Shown here: positions 1 to 11,237 of the stretch, in pieces
How the letters are laid out: each line of letters starts with the position of its first letter
How positions within the stretch are numbered: position 1 is the stretch's first letter
Assembly: GCA_030248295.1 (NCBI GenBank)
Contig: JASANH010001518.1
Coordinates: 1 to 64,000, forward strand
Direction: 5' to 3'
Length of the DNA stretch: 64,000 nucleotides
From: Mesodorylaimus sp. YZB2_4
Lineage: Eukaryota > Nematoda > Enoplea > Dorylaimida > Dorylaimidae
The notes under the pieces: model-generated
Databases searched by the model: none
Told to the model about the DNA's origin: nothing
What the model saw: only the letters and a program-made list of their open reading frames with translations
Made by a program: the position numbers and the translations under genes

Positions 1-1981
1 GGGGACGAATCCGACGGATTTTCCATGTTGGAAATCGAAGAAGAGAATATCAGCGAATATTTTCCCAACGCCCAACGACAAAATCAACGCGGAAATAGGG
101 GAGGTCAAAACGACGATGGAGATGTAAGTTAGTAGGTATTGGCTGACAAATGTTGACTTCTGGTCTAGTTTAGGTTGACGAAGAATCCTTGGCATCTGAG
201 TTGCAAGCCGTGGATCGCGAATTGGCCGCGAGTTGACCAAGCTACTAGAAATCGAACGAGAAGAACGCAATGAGTTGGTCAGTGCCATCGAAGAAGTGGA
301 TAAAGCCATCGAAAGGGAGTCCTTGCATACTGCGCTCTTGGAACAGTAAGTTAGCCGTCTAAAATATTAGTTCAAGAGTCCTTTGTGTTTGTGGCTTAAT
401 GCTTATTTGGGTCAGATTCGCAGAAATCGATAATCTTACCGATGAGTTCACTTGCGTTTTCGCGGACTTGGAGAAAATGATTGGCGCCAGTAAGCCCGTT
501 CTTTTGATGTTACGGTATTTTGAACGTTTAAAATTATCTTTGTGCTTGACAATATTTTCGTCGTTGCTTAACCAAAATTTAAGTTTTGCTGGTAAAAATC
601 AACAAAACCCGCCGCTGCAGAAAAAACACCTGTTTTAGTTCGGGATGACAATATCATCATTTCGGCCACCTTGAAAGATTCAGAAAACATGCTTGCACAA
701 AACGACGACGTGTCTCGCGATTTGATGAAGCGTTATAATGAAATATTAGAAAATGAATCCGCCAAGAGTGAGTCACTTTTCCCTTTTTTATTCGGCAACA
801 ATTTCTACGGGTAAACTTATAGTGCGCGAATTCGCAGCGTTGAAGAAGGCGGCTGAGAGTCGACACGCGGCCGATATCAAAGAACTGAACGACGACGTAA
901 GTTATTGCCACTTAAGTTTTCGATCTGACGGCGCGGTCTGATTTGTCTGTAGATCAATTCCATGCGTTCAATCATTTGTGAAATTGAGAAATCGAACAGC
1001 GAAGATCACAATCGTCTGAACGCCTTGAAAGAAGATTTGAACGAGGCTACCAAGGAGCACGGTGAGCAGGAGCATAGTTCCGTTGACTCCTTTTTTGCAT
1101 TTTTTGATATGACATGGTTTTCAGAGGGGGTTAAAAAGGAGTTGGCCGAGGCAGGTGTCTACGTGGCGAGTTTGCGCGAACAAATGGCAAACATCGAGGA
1201 ACACCATGCTGATGAGGTGCCGCTCTATTCCTTTTACTAATTGTTGCGTGAACCAATCTGTTTAGGCCGATACTTTGGCGAACGAAATCAGCGTCACAGA
1301 GCAGAAGCGAGATGAGATTCAAATGCGCTTGGAAGTCGTCTCCAAAGGAGAAACTAAAGAGCACGAATACGTGAGTGTGCCCTGTCCGTAGTGGTGGTAT
1401 CCTGTCACTTTCAGAGGCCCCTTTTAGTACGAAGCCCTCATACAGCGGATCAAGGAGTGCCAGGAGGAAAAAGTAGCCAAGATGTGCGAATGTTCCAGTC
1501 GTCAGAGAGAGGTGGAACGAAGTTACGATTCTCGTATAAACGAGGTAAGCTGTGCGATCAGACCCATTTTATCTTTTTTACTAAACAACCTTTTAACCTT
1601 CAGCATCGAGAACTGAACAGGAAATTGTTGGAGGCAGAGGACTCGCTAAATTCGGCTCGGAAACAACTACGCGATGAACGCTTTTCGTATGGTTGCATGC
1701 TGAACGAAACTGAGGTTAGTCGAGCGACTGGACTCACTTTGACCAAGGCAGTGCGAAATATGTCATGTTTTAGTTGAATTTCGAAAGACATATGGCGATT
1801 GGCGAACAAAAGTCGCGCGCACTTCGCGAAGCCATCGATTTTTTGAAGCGCCAAGTAAGTCATGACCACGGCGGTTTTGTATGTGGCTACCATTGGACAT
1901 TCACAGGCAAATGAATTGCACGAATTGCGTCGTAAGGCGACCGAAATTCGAGACAAGGACAAAGCAAAAAAGAACATTTAA
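1..1981 (+). CDS. Coiled-coil protein, 3' part (start lies left of window)
   Basis: The reading frame is open at base 1 and runs through about a dozen short exons (for example 1-123, 174-345) to a TAA at 1979-1981. The protein is acidic at the left edge (MLEIEEENISEYFP) and then almost wholly heptad-like and charged (EIEREERNELVSAIEEVDKA, ELNRKLLEAEDSLNSARKQL, ALREAIDFLKRQ), ending in a basic tail (RDKDKAKKNI). No catalytic motif is visible. A long parallel coiled coil of a structural, motor-adaptor or kinetochore-type protein is the most that can be said; the family was not recognised. Exon 2 contains an apparent one-base loss: the frame entering at 174 hits TGA near 234, while the frame leaving toward 345 is the one that fits the next exon. 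Exon 2 is 172 bases, but the flanking phases require 173. This is a sequencing error, a true frameshift or an early pseudogene. Confidence 0.7.
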
Positions 1982-2174
1982 AAGAATCTTAAATTCTCTG
2001 AATCGATCGGTGATGATCATGTTCAGCGTTTTAATGATTTTATTCCTTATTTCGCCATTCGATTTTAACTTCTTCAGCATTTGTGCGGTATTTGTTCCAC
2101 TTTTTATTCTTTATTATCTTTCTTTCTCAATTCTTAATCAGAGTTAGAAGATGTGCTGTTGTGTCCTGAACACG

Positions 2175-2180
2175 AATAAA
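2175..2180 (+). promoter_or_regulatory. Polyadenylation signal of the coiled-coil gene
   Basis: AATAAA lies about 195 bases after the stop codon of the upstream coiled-coil gene and is the first canonical signal after it. The assignment is by position only. Confidence 0.5.
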
Positions 2181-2181
2181 A

Positions 2182-4230
2182 GCACTGAAACAAAAAAGGC
2201 ATTACATCATGATAGACAAATGCTTCTGGATCGCGGCAAGTGAGTACCATATGCACACGTCTAGATGCCTCGAGTCGCCGACGACCGCTGCTGTCCAAAT
2301 TAGTCGAATTCTTTGCCATCAAGCCCCCCCCCCCCCCCCAGTTACGAGTGAGCGCACCTACACGCGTGCGTGGTTCGAATCACCCCTACGCGGTCCCTAC
2401 CGAAACGAACTCTTTATCGGGCTGACGGGCGGGCACCTTCACAATGATAAGGCAGTGAAGGGACGAGCACTGGAAAGGGGAGAGGCGGCTCGGATGACCC
2501 AACCGCTCGTGTCGAAATACGAGGCAGTCCGGTAGATCAAGAGGCCTGGCACCTACGAGAGGATTCACGTGTCGTAAGGGCCAGTGCGGGCGGTTCAAAT
2601 CGGTAGAGACGAGCCGTCATCAAGAGATGCGGGTTGCACCAGCAAGTCCACTGGCTCGTGTTCTTGTGGAAGTCATCATCATCAGACAATCGCTAGGGCG
2701 CGCTTAAGGTCTAAGAAACATGAAAGCCATTAAATTGGCACAATTTTAGACATTTCCTTTTGCCATGCAATGAAGTCCACCCAGCACATCAAGCAAAAGT
2801 GGTCTCAGGCCATAAAGTACGTAGACGCGTTCCAATTCTCTGATACTCTTTGCGATTGGGTCCCAGCAAGCAAGACCATGTTTCAGCACAGAATGCATAG
2901 GCATCATGAACATCCCAGCACTGACGACGGGTGCACGTGCCTGCTCCACCTGCGTCTCATAGCCGCAATCATCTTGATGGTTTTGCGAAAAAAAACGTGT
3001 TGGCTGCATTGCGTAAGAAATACAATACCAAGGTGGTTTACCTCGTCGAAGGATTCCACCGTTCGAAAACAAATCGGGCCAGCAACTGCTCTGTGCAATG
3101 ATGCACTAGCCTGGCTGCTGGTCGAATGCACGTCCTATGATGCCTTCGCTGCGAGCTGCCGATGGCGCAGGAAAGACCAAGGTCAAGACCTGAGGGTCCT
3201 TTACGACCACAACAAGGCACGACCATGTCTCCGCAGTCCTAGATCTTGCCCGCCCTAGAATCGACTCCTGCACTCTTCCAGTATGGACCAATGGGAAGAG
3301 AGAGTGCTAATCGAAGTCCCTGACTGGTCCACGCCACAGTTCTGCCAAATTGGTTGGACAGATACGGAGGGTGCCCCATCACTTATGGGCCTGTCCTGTC
3401 CTGTTTTTATGGGCCTGCCTGGCTCCTCTGCACCGAGAATTCTAGGCACCCTCAATCGGCAAAAGTCACAACGCTGGTTTTGGATGATGCACAGTGTGCC
3501 ATTCGTTTGAGGTAAGCGTACTGTATATGGAATGTTTTGCACCAGCGCAGTATCTGCAAATCAGGCGCATGCGTTTAAATGGAACCAAGATATGTTACGT
3601 GGAAGAAACGTCACGAGCAGGGGGATTATGCCCATCACAGAGTGGTGTTAGAAGGTAGATATTTGAATTCCCGCTAAAATGTGCTACGCGCTAAAGGTCT
3701 GAGCCCTTGCACGTGTGGGAGGAAGGTTACGGTAGGATCGAGAGTACAGGAATTCTAAAACCGATCGGGATCGGTTCTTGGCGATCTCAAGGATGATCAG
3801 ATTGACTTGATAGAATAGTCATGGGTTCACCTAGCTACCCTAAATTGTATCGGGCAAGCAGAAGATCATATCCGGATTTCAAGATGGTGGGTCTACATAT
3901 GTCCTACACTTTGAACCCGGACTCGATCTTATGCTCGCATGGTATATCTATATATCCGTGTTGATTAGCCTGGAATATGACCTTGGCCGATGTTGGCGCG
4001 CGACTCCATCATTTTACGAGCAGTAAGGGAGTTGTCTGTGGTGATAAAATCCTTATTAGCGGGCGGGTCCACCACCTGTACGTGCTCCTTCCTCATTTCG
4101 GTCGGTTGTCCCAGTCATCTCAACTGGCAGTACTATAGAGCCTACCTACTGCTTCCAAGAGGCCGCTGCTTTGTCAATTCGTGATCTCTGTCCACCAAGG
4201 ATATGTTTATGCGTGTATTTCTTGTTTGAT
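2182..4230. other. Gene-poor stretch with tRNA-promoter-like repeats and a poly-C run
   Basis: No coding exon is recognised. The stretch holds a run of C at about 2326-2339 and two box-B-like sites (GGTTCGAATCA near 2372 and GGTTCAAATCG near 2592) about 220 bases apart, which suggests tRNA-derived SINE material. Between 2770 and 3510 several frames are long but interrupted, and no family could be recognised. An unannotated 5' exon of the following DHHC gene may lie in the right part. Confidence 0.4.
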
Positions 4231-4262
4231 TTAGGGGCCAGCCGGTGTGTCGAGGACGAGCC

Positions 4263-5628
4263 ATGATATTTCGTTGGGATCCATGCGGTATTATTTGCGT
4301 ATGCTTTGCATACGCAGCCGTCTTTTACGCGGATTACGTGGTGGTCGTATGGCTCGTCATGCCTGCTCTGAGCGACAGGTAAGGAGACCAGGTGCCTAAA
4401 GCTGAAGCTAACCCTTAATTGTCATTGTTTTAGTTTGTGGGGTGTTTTTCACGTGGTCGTTTTCAACAGTCTCCTATTTCTACTCATATTTGCGCATACG
4501 AGGGCTATGATGTCGGATCCAGGAATCGTACCGTTGCCAAGAATGCAAATGGACTTCTCGGACATGCAGCAGCCGCCGAGCGTCTCCAATAGTCGGGCCA
4601 GTCTCAACCGTCATGATAGCGATGGCGAGTATGGGCGCAATGCATATGTGGTAAGGAGGGCAGCAGGAGTGGCACTCATACTTTACTCAACTGCACTGGG
4701 CTGTCCACTGACAGACCTATCAGCTAGATTGAAAGCATGCGTAGCCGTCATGCGGCTAGGCATTCTAGTCTCAATCCCCATGATATACTCGCAATGAATA
4801 TGTGAAATGTGTGTTTGCCACTGGTCACTTTTCTCACCGTCGGTTTCATAGTTTCCAAGTCTGATCATTTCAGGGTGAAGACTGGACCGTTTGTGGCAGG
4901 TGTGAAGCTTATCGACCTCCTCGAGCCCACCATTGTCGGGTGTGTAAGCGTTGCGTTCGAAAAATGGACCACCATTGTCCATGGGTCAATAATTGCGTTG
5001 GAGAATTCAACCAAAAATATTTCGTTCAGTTCTTGATTTATGTTGGTAAGCGGAGATGATGCTGTGGCAGCGAAGTTTATTCATTCGCTTTTTTTCAAGG
5101 ATTGGCCAGCTTGTATTGCATTTGTCTCGTTTTGGGCACTTGGTTACTTCCGTGCGCAGAATGTCGGGGCGAAAAGATCAAACATACCAGAGTGTAAGTG
5201 GGCTTATTTTCTGTCAGTACAGTAATTAACCTAATGAAGCACGATTTCAGGCTGCATTCTATTTTCGTGACGATTGAATGCGTATTATTTTGTCTTTTCG
5301 TGGTGGCGGTTTCCTGCGATCAAGTAAGACCGTACGGTGTTGATTACTAAGTTAGTATGGTTCGGCTTTTCTAGATCCAAGCGATTCTTAGCGACGAGAC
5401 TGCTGTTGAACATGTTCAAAGGCGAGGTTCACATCGACCGACGAAATCCAGACTTGAGCTTATGAAAGAAGTTTGCGGACCAGGTATTTATTTTGTGGAC
5501 ACTAGGTTAGGAATGCTGCACGCTACTCTATTCTAATTTCAGGCCCCATTTGGTTATGGCTTCTCCCGTGCCATGGCGTTCCATCTAAGAGAGATCTGGT
5601 GCACATACCGGCATATCAGCGTGTTTGA
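4263..5628 (+). CDS. DHHC palmitoyltransferase, ZDHHC3/7 (GODZ) type
   Basis: Protein S-acyltransferase of Golgi or endomembranes, transferring palmitate to cysteines of cytosolic membrane proteins. Exons are 4263-4378, 4434-4650, 4874-5045, 5100-5193, 5251-5323, 5375-5483 and 5543-5628; the phases close to 288 codons. The N-terminal half has two membrane segments ([20 protein letters not shown] and [20 protein letters not shown]) followed by SDPGIVP, the DPG motif of the family. The zinc-binding catalytic core reads [20 protein letters not shown] then [20 protein letters not shown], with catalytic DHHC intact. Two further membrane segments follow, and then the conserved ILSDETAVE region, matching the ZDHHC3/7 order. 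The frame is open upstream of the chosen ATG ([17 protein letters not shown]), as in vertebrate relatives with a longer cytosolic N-terminus, so a further 5' exon is likely. It lies 292 bases upstream of importin-11 on the same strand. Confidence 0.9.
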
Positions 5629-5920
5629 AGATGGTGAGCCACTGGAAAGCTTTCCCCCAAAGCCTACATTTTGTATCACTGCTGTGTAATCTATGTTCAC
5701 CCACTGGACTTTCCCTAGTTTCCCATGGCCGGTGTGCGTGACTTGTACTGCTGTAGGTTTGGGTCGCATTTTCATAGTTTATATTATGTTTTCCACCCTG
5801 TCAGCGTAGATCATTGTGCAAAGAGTAAACGTTCCTCAGGCTTGGCTGACTGTGAGTTGATTGGAGTCACGACTCAACGATTACTGACTGATATGTGCTG
5901 TTGAATGTGGAAAATGTGCG

Positions 5921-8900
5921 ATGGATTCTTTCAGAATGTCTTCTCTGGATGTATTGCGGGGGCTGTTCATTTCTGCCTGCAGTCAACAGTCTGATGTGGC
6001 TCGAGCCGCCGACGTGCAGTTGCACCGGCTGAGTGGTGAAAGCGGATTCTACCCAGCTGTGACGGTAAGTGGCTGCCGATTGTATTGGCGAATGGCTTGC
6101 AATTACATTCTTCAGAGAGTAGCCATTGATCGTAGTTTGGATGTGGGAGCTCGACTGCAAGCCATTTTGTTCTTGAAGAATGCAATCGATACGATTTGGA
6201 GGCGAAATCGGTGAGTGTGTAATAGCGATGTCCCAACCGCTCACTTAAGTTCTCGTGCTCCTCACTGGGAATAACCCCCTTATAGCTAAGTGAGCGGTTG
6301 GGAATTGATGAGCGGCTTTGATAAGTTCTCGTGCTCCTCACTGGGAATAACCCCCTTATAGCTATCAAAGCCGCTCATCAATTCGGCATGATCTTACCAG
6401 TGATCATGAGCTGGCAGCGGACAGCAGTGTGCGCATGACTGAAGACAGGTGTGACCTATTAGCACGCAAGGTTTCACTAGACTCGTGCACCATCCCTTTG
6501 CAATTCGAATACTGACACAACTTCACAAGAGGAGTATGGCTGCTACGAATTTCAGGGGTGTTGCTGACGGCTCGATGCTTGCGGAAGAAGAAAGACAAGA
6601 GATTCGTTCCCTGTTGCTCACTTCTTACAATGACGAGTCGAATCAGGTAACTGCAGTCATGTTGTCTTGTGCCTAGTTACGTTTGTGACGGAAATTATGC
6701 TTCAGGTCAGTCTACATATGGCAGTGGTTATCAGCAAGATAGCGCGGTTCGATTGTCCTCAGCATTGGCCCGAACTGATTCCGCAGTTGGCGAGCACAAT
6801 CGATGGGTCGGTTGCTGTAGCCGACACTGTGGCTCACGAGAGGGCATTGTTCATTTTGTACTATGTCGTGAAAACGTTAGCTTCGAAACGACTGGCACTT
6901 GATAAGAGAATTTTCCATCAGGTACGTGTTGAAGCGAAACAAAGGGAATGGCCGGGCTGTGCTTGAGTACTTGACCTTTGATGCAGTGGGGGTACTAATG
7001 CTTGCTCTGATGGCTGGCGCCCAAGCTAACCATGTTCCTGGCTGAAACATCACTGTGACAGGTGAACTCCAAGCTGCTGGCTCCGTGCAGGGCTTGATTG
7101 CCACACCTATGGATTCCTTTTCCCTGAGATAGTATTTTTATTTTGTAGTCCTCTTTTAGATGTGCGAGAAAGTCTTCGATCCCGTCTTTGGATATTGGAA
7201 AGCTCACTTGACCCAGGCCGGTGTCAATGTTGTTTCGTCATCGTCGGCAGCTCTGTGCCTGAAATGTGTGTAACCATTTCTGGTCTAGCCCTTCTTTGTA
7301 ACCGTGTATCATTTTTTCTAGCCCTGCGATATATGGTTACGTTCGGGTTCTCAGATCCGAGCGGTCATGTGTCAGTGAACGAATTTTTGTCTACTCTTGG
7401 CGCCTCGATTCAAACTATTGTGCAACTATGTAGGTGATTGAGGAGTCGGTGCTGAACATTAACTCAATGTGACCTGGTTTCAGTGACGGTATCAACAGGC
7501 AACAGTACGATCAAGGCGAATCTGGAGAAAATTGTTCTAGTGGCTTTAAAGTTGGTATGGCTTCACGGTTGTTGGGCTAACTTCTGCCACGATGGTATGG
7601 TTCTTTTCAGATTGGCGAATTCCAAGAACATAGCGCTATGGATTTCGTGCATTGGATGCCCTCATATTTGGAACTGGCGAACTTTTGCGCGTTTGAGCTG
7701 TACAGCTCTGGTGAGTGCTCAGCTGATCGTGTGCTCTCGGTATTTTCAAGTAAAATGTTAGGACTCTTTCAGCATTACCTGCATTGGCGCACGTCAGGGC
7801 TATCAACATCATGAAGCTGGTATTACTGTGCCAGGACTATCGCATCACGGTCAAGAGTGATAGCGGTTCGGGTAAGTGGGTGATCGCTTTGACCTATCTC
7901 CCTGCCTTGGTCCCTGGAAACGATCAGAGCACCTGACTTTTTGTGGGAGCAAACTTACTTATTAATGCAATTGCAAAAATTTGTAAAAAGATTCATTTTT
8001 CTCGACTGTTTATACTGTATAAGAGCACGTTTTCCAAACCCGATCTCATCTCCCTGGTCGAAGGCTGTGGCTAATTATCCTGTTGCATTCCCATTTGTTT
8101 TTTTTTGATTAGCTGCTGATGCTACGACGGTCGAAGCCATGAAGATCTCGCTGGCTTTCTTTTCTGTTGAACGAGTTAGACAGTTTTGTCAAGTTTTGAT
8201 CGAGCGCTATTTGATCCTCGGTGCCGAGGAACTGGATACTTGGCGTAATGACCCGGAGGCATATGGTAAGTAGGGCTGATGCATTATGAGGTAGCTCTGG
8301 CTGATTCGGAAATTCGAGGGTTCCCGTGTGCGCGTGCGCTCACACTATCATCATTCTTTACTCATTTGCCAAACACATGACAGGACCAAGAGACATTAGA
8401 GATCAGTAGAATACTCACGATCATTCATACTGCTTGGACGTCTTGAACAATTTCCCTAAGAGTTGGTGTACTTTTTAGCGACGACGGACGATACGGAAGC
8501 ATGGCGGCATATGATCAAGGTCAGCTGGGATTTCTAAATAAAAATCTGCTGTATTAGGCATTCTTTGTTTCAGCCTGCAGCTGAAAGTTTTCTGATCGCC
8601 TTGGTGCACGAGTGCTGGGAACATTTGTCTCCAATGGCGGCTCAGTGGTGCCAGATCCTTGTAACACCAGTCAATTTCCAAAATATCGACGAGGTGCTAG
8701 CTCGTGATGCTGGTAAGAAGTCTGGAAATTTTGTCCTGTGATACCCGTAGTAACTTTATCCATTCTTTTCAGTTTTAACCGCTATCGGATTGACGGCCAG
8801 CGACCTGTACGATGAAGTCGATTTCGATGCTCTCTTCACCAATGTTTTCCTACCTGTTATTAACGCAGTCTCCGTTTCCGAGGCGTAAGTCTCCTTTTTG

Positions 8901-10985
8901 CGTCGGAATTTTTTAGAATTGTTTTTCTTTTTTGTTTAGGCAACGCGTCATTGTGCGACGTGTCATTTGGGTATGTGGAAAGTGGATTGACGTGAAGTTT
9001 GCCAAAGAGCTGAGACCGAAATTTTACGAGGCTGTGATTCGACTTGTTGGAAGAAACGATGAAGATATTGTCGTCCGACTGACAGCATGCAGTGCGCTGA
9101 AGCGGGCTTTGGATGACTATGAATTCGAGTTGGAATCTTTTCGGCCAGTAAGGTCTAATGCGTCATTGTGGTCGTAGGTATGTAGAGTCTTTGACTTTAG
9201 TATTTGAGCGACACTGTAGCAGCTCTAATAAGTCTGCTGAGAACGTCCCAGGAGTCGACCAGTCAGGTAAAGTCGTTTTTAACTTGCCTTGATTTTATTT
9301 AAATTATTTCCTGGCCTTTCTAGTTATTCGTCGTCACGACGCTGTGGCTGTTGGCCGACCGGGCGGGGCGAGAGCTAACTAGTAGCTTGGACTCCATAAT
9401 AGCGTACGTGCCTCACCTGTGGCAGTCGGAAAATTGCGTGCTCAAGGGGCAAATTCTGAATTTGTTCACGCAGCTGGTGAAGGTGAGTGTTTGAGATTTG
9501 ATTGTTGCGAGTCAGTGAGTCGGGTCGTTGTTTCAGGGACTGGGAAAGGACTGTGTATTGTTACTAGATGGTTTAGCGACGATGCTGTCGACCGCTTTGA
9601 ACACGGAGGATTCGGCCCATGTGTATTTGTTGGAAGACGGACTAGACTTGTGGTTGGCGTTGGTTGAAAACTGTGCATCGCCGTTGCCAGCGCAATTGCA
9701 TTCATTATTTCGCTTTATGCCTACTCTGCTAAGTAAGTGGGAACTGTGTGCTTGCACCTGTTGGGAAGACTGGGCCTTAGACGATTGCTTGTCCGTGAAA
9801 GAGCTCTTCTCTTTAGCCGTTCAATCTGAAAATTTGCGGGTATGCTGCGATATTGTGAAATCATATTGCTTGTATGCTGACAGTGGATTCGCCAGCGTAT
9901 GCTTCCTCTTGGTTGTGAGTTACCTGAACTACAGCACGAATATGCGCATTTATCTTCAGGCGTACCTGGTTGAATTGGGCAAAGTATTTCGCTCAGTTAT
10001 TCCAGAAATGCGTAGTGAGGGTATTGTGTGCATTATAAAGGTAAGCTTCCTCAAATTTTGTATTCTTGGTGTTTATGCAGGTTGTGTTTCAGGTAATCGA
10101 AATGGTAATCCGTTGTTTCGGGAAGGAGGCATTGGCGTCGATGAGCGACAGTATCGTTTGGTGCATCGAGACATTAGCGGAATCTAAGGTGAGCTGAGTC
10201 GAGGTGTGCTTTTGATCGATATGATGCAATCTTGGTTTAGGAGACCATGAGCGTCAAATTGATGTGTGCAGCCATTGTGTCGCTGGTGTCCATACAGAAT
10301 GTGCAACAGCTGTTCGGTGTGATGGCTAGTGCCATGAGTGAGGAGGTGAGTACATTTGGCACGATATATATGTTCAATGGTTTACTGGATTGGATTTGCA
10401 GCAGATCACGGCATTTGTGAAGAAGTGGGCGGAACTGGTCGGATTGATATCGCACGACTTGGAACGGCGGAAAGCGAATGGACTGGGATTGTGCGCTTGG
10501 CTCACTCTTCCTGTCAAGTAAGTGATGCCTGTGAGAACGCGTTCGTCGTACACGGGTCGGTAAGTAATGATTGGCTGTAGGTGTATCGACCCGATTTTCG
10601 CCGACATTATATCCACGCTGGTCGATGTTCTTTTCGATATTTGCCTTGAAGAGAATGGCATATACGTCGAGTAAGTGGGAGGAGGAGTCTTGGCGGGATG
10701 GCCTAGTATTGAACTAGTCCCTGTTTCAGTAGTCTCATCACCTACGATTTCGGTGTTTGCGGTGGCGCGGAGGACAGTTCTGGATTTTTGGAAACTGAGC
10801 ACGATAAGAGGAATCAGAGATTACGGGACTTCGATCCAGTCTACAATACTTCATTGCAGACGCACGTTATAAATGCACTGAACACGAAGAAACAAATTTG
10901 TGAAGCGGGTGCATTTGATAGACTTTGGAACGGGGTGGACAAAACTGTCGCTCAGTCTTTGACTAAATTATGTGCCTCGTCGTGA
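5921..10985 (+). CDS. IPO11: Importin-11 (karyopherin beta family)
   Basis: Nuclear import receptor of the HEAT-repeat importin-beta family; in animals it imports ubiquitin-conjugating enzymes and ribosomal protein L12. I traced 24 exons: 5921-6064, 6116-6210, 6556-6646, 6706-6921, 7160-7265, 7322-7429, 7484-7554, 7611-7710, 7773-7871, 8113-8265, 8479-8519, 8574-8712, 8773-8884, 8940-9147, 9201-9266, 9324-9482, 9537-9732, 9817-9896, 9960-10040, 10093-10188, 10241-10345, 10402-10517, 10581-10670, 10730-10985. They sum to 976 codons with stop, the same size as human IPO11. Landmarks are the importin N-terminal domain (LFLKNAIDTIWRRNR), FDCPQHWPELIPQL, VVKTLASKRLA, HVYLLEDGLDLWLALVENC and the C-terminal DPVYNTSLQTHVI. 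Intron 2 (345 bases) carries the twin hairpin reported separately. A 41-base exon (8479-8519) is supported by phase. The start could also be the ATG at 5936. Confidence 0.93.
6231..6383. repeat. Twin hairpins with identical loops inside importin-11 intron 2
   Basis: Two adjacent perfect stems are visible. Arm 1 is 6231-6247 (TCCCAACCGCTCACTTA) and pairs with 6287-6303. Arm 2 is about 6303-6323 (starts AATTGATGAGCGGC) and pairs with 6363-6383. The loops, 6248-6286 and 6324-6362, are the same 39 bases in the same orientation. The segment between the two loops is the exact reverse complement of the right flank joined to the left flank. It lies wholly inside an intron and does not affect the coding frame. 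Confidence 0.9.
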
Positions 10986-11237
10986 CTTTGATTTGCTGAA
11001 TGGTTGTTATGTGGCTTTGCAAGAATAAGAAAGAGCCAATTGAGTATTTGAATTTCGCGGGCTTATGTCATAAGCAGTCTGATGTCTGCTTGCGAAGGCA
11101 ACGGATATAACAAATCATTTCGTCATCTGCCCATTGGTCGGGTCATACTATTGACGCTCGTTGCGATGCTTCTATAAGACTAGCTTGCGATGCGCGTGGT
11201 TACAACGAAGTTTCTTCAGCGGTGTGGACTGGCGACA

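Noticed and set aside
2770..3258. A 162-codon open frame on the plus strand
   Set aside because: The composition is Cys/His/Trp/Arg-rich, there are overlapping frames of equal length on the other strand, no domain is visible and no splice-linked neighbours are seen. It is probably repeat-derived or chance.
9141..9205. An apparent 25-base intron or frame break in importin-11
   Set aside because: Using the acceptor TTTAG at 9200 instead of GTAG at 9177 gives a normal 53-base intron and the conserved FRP-YLSDTVAALISLL reading.
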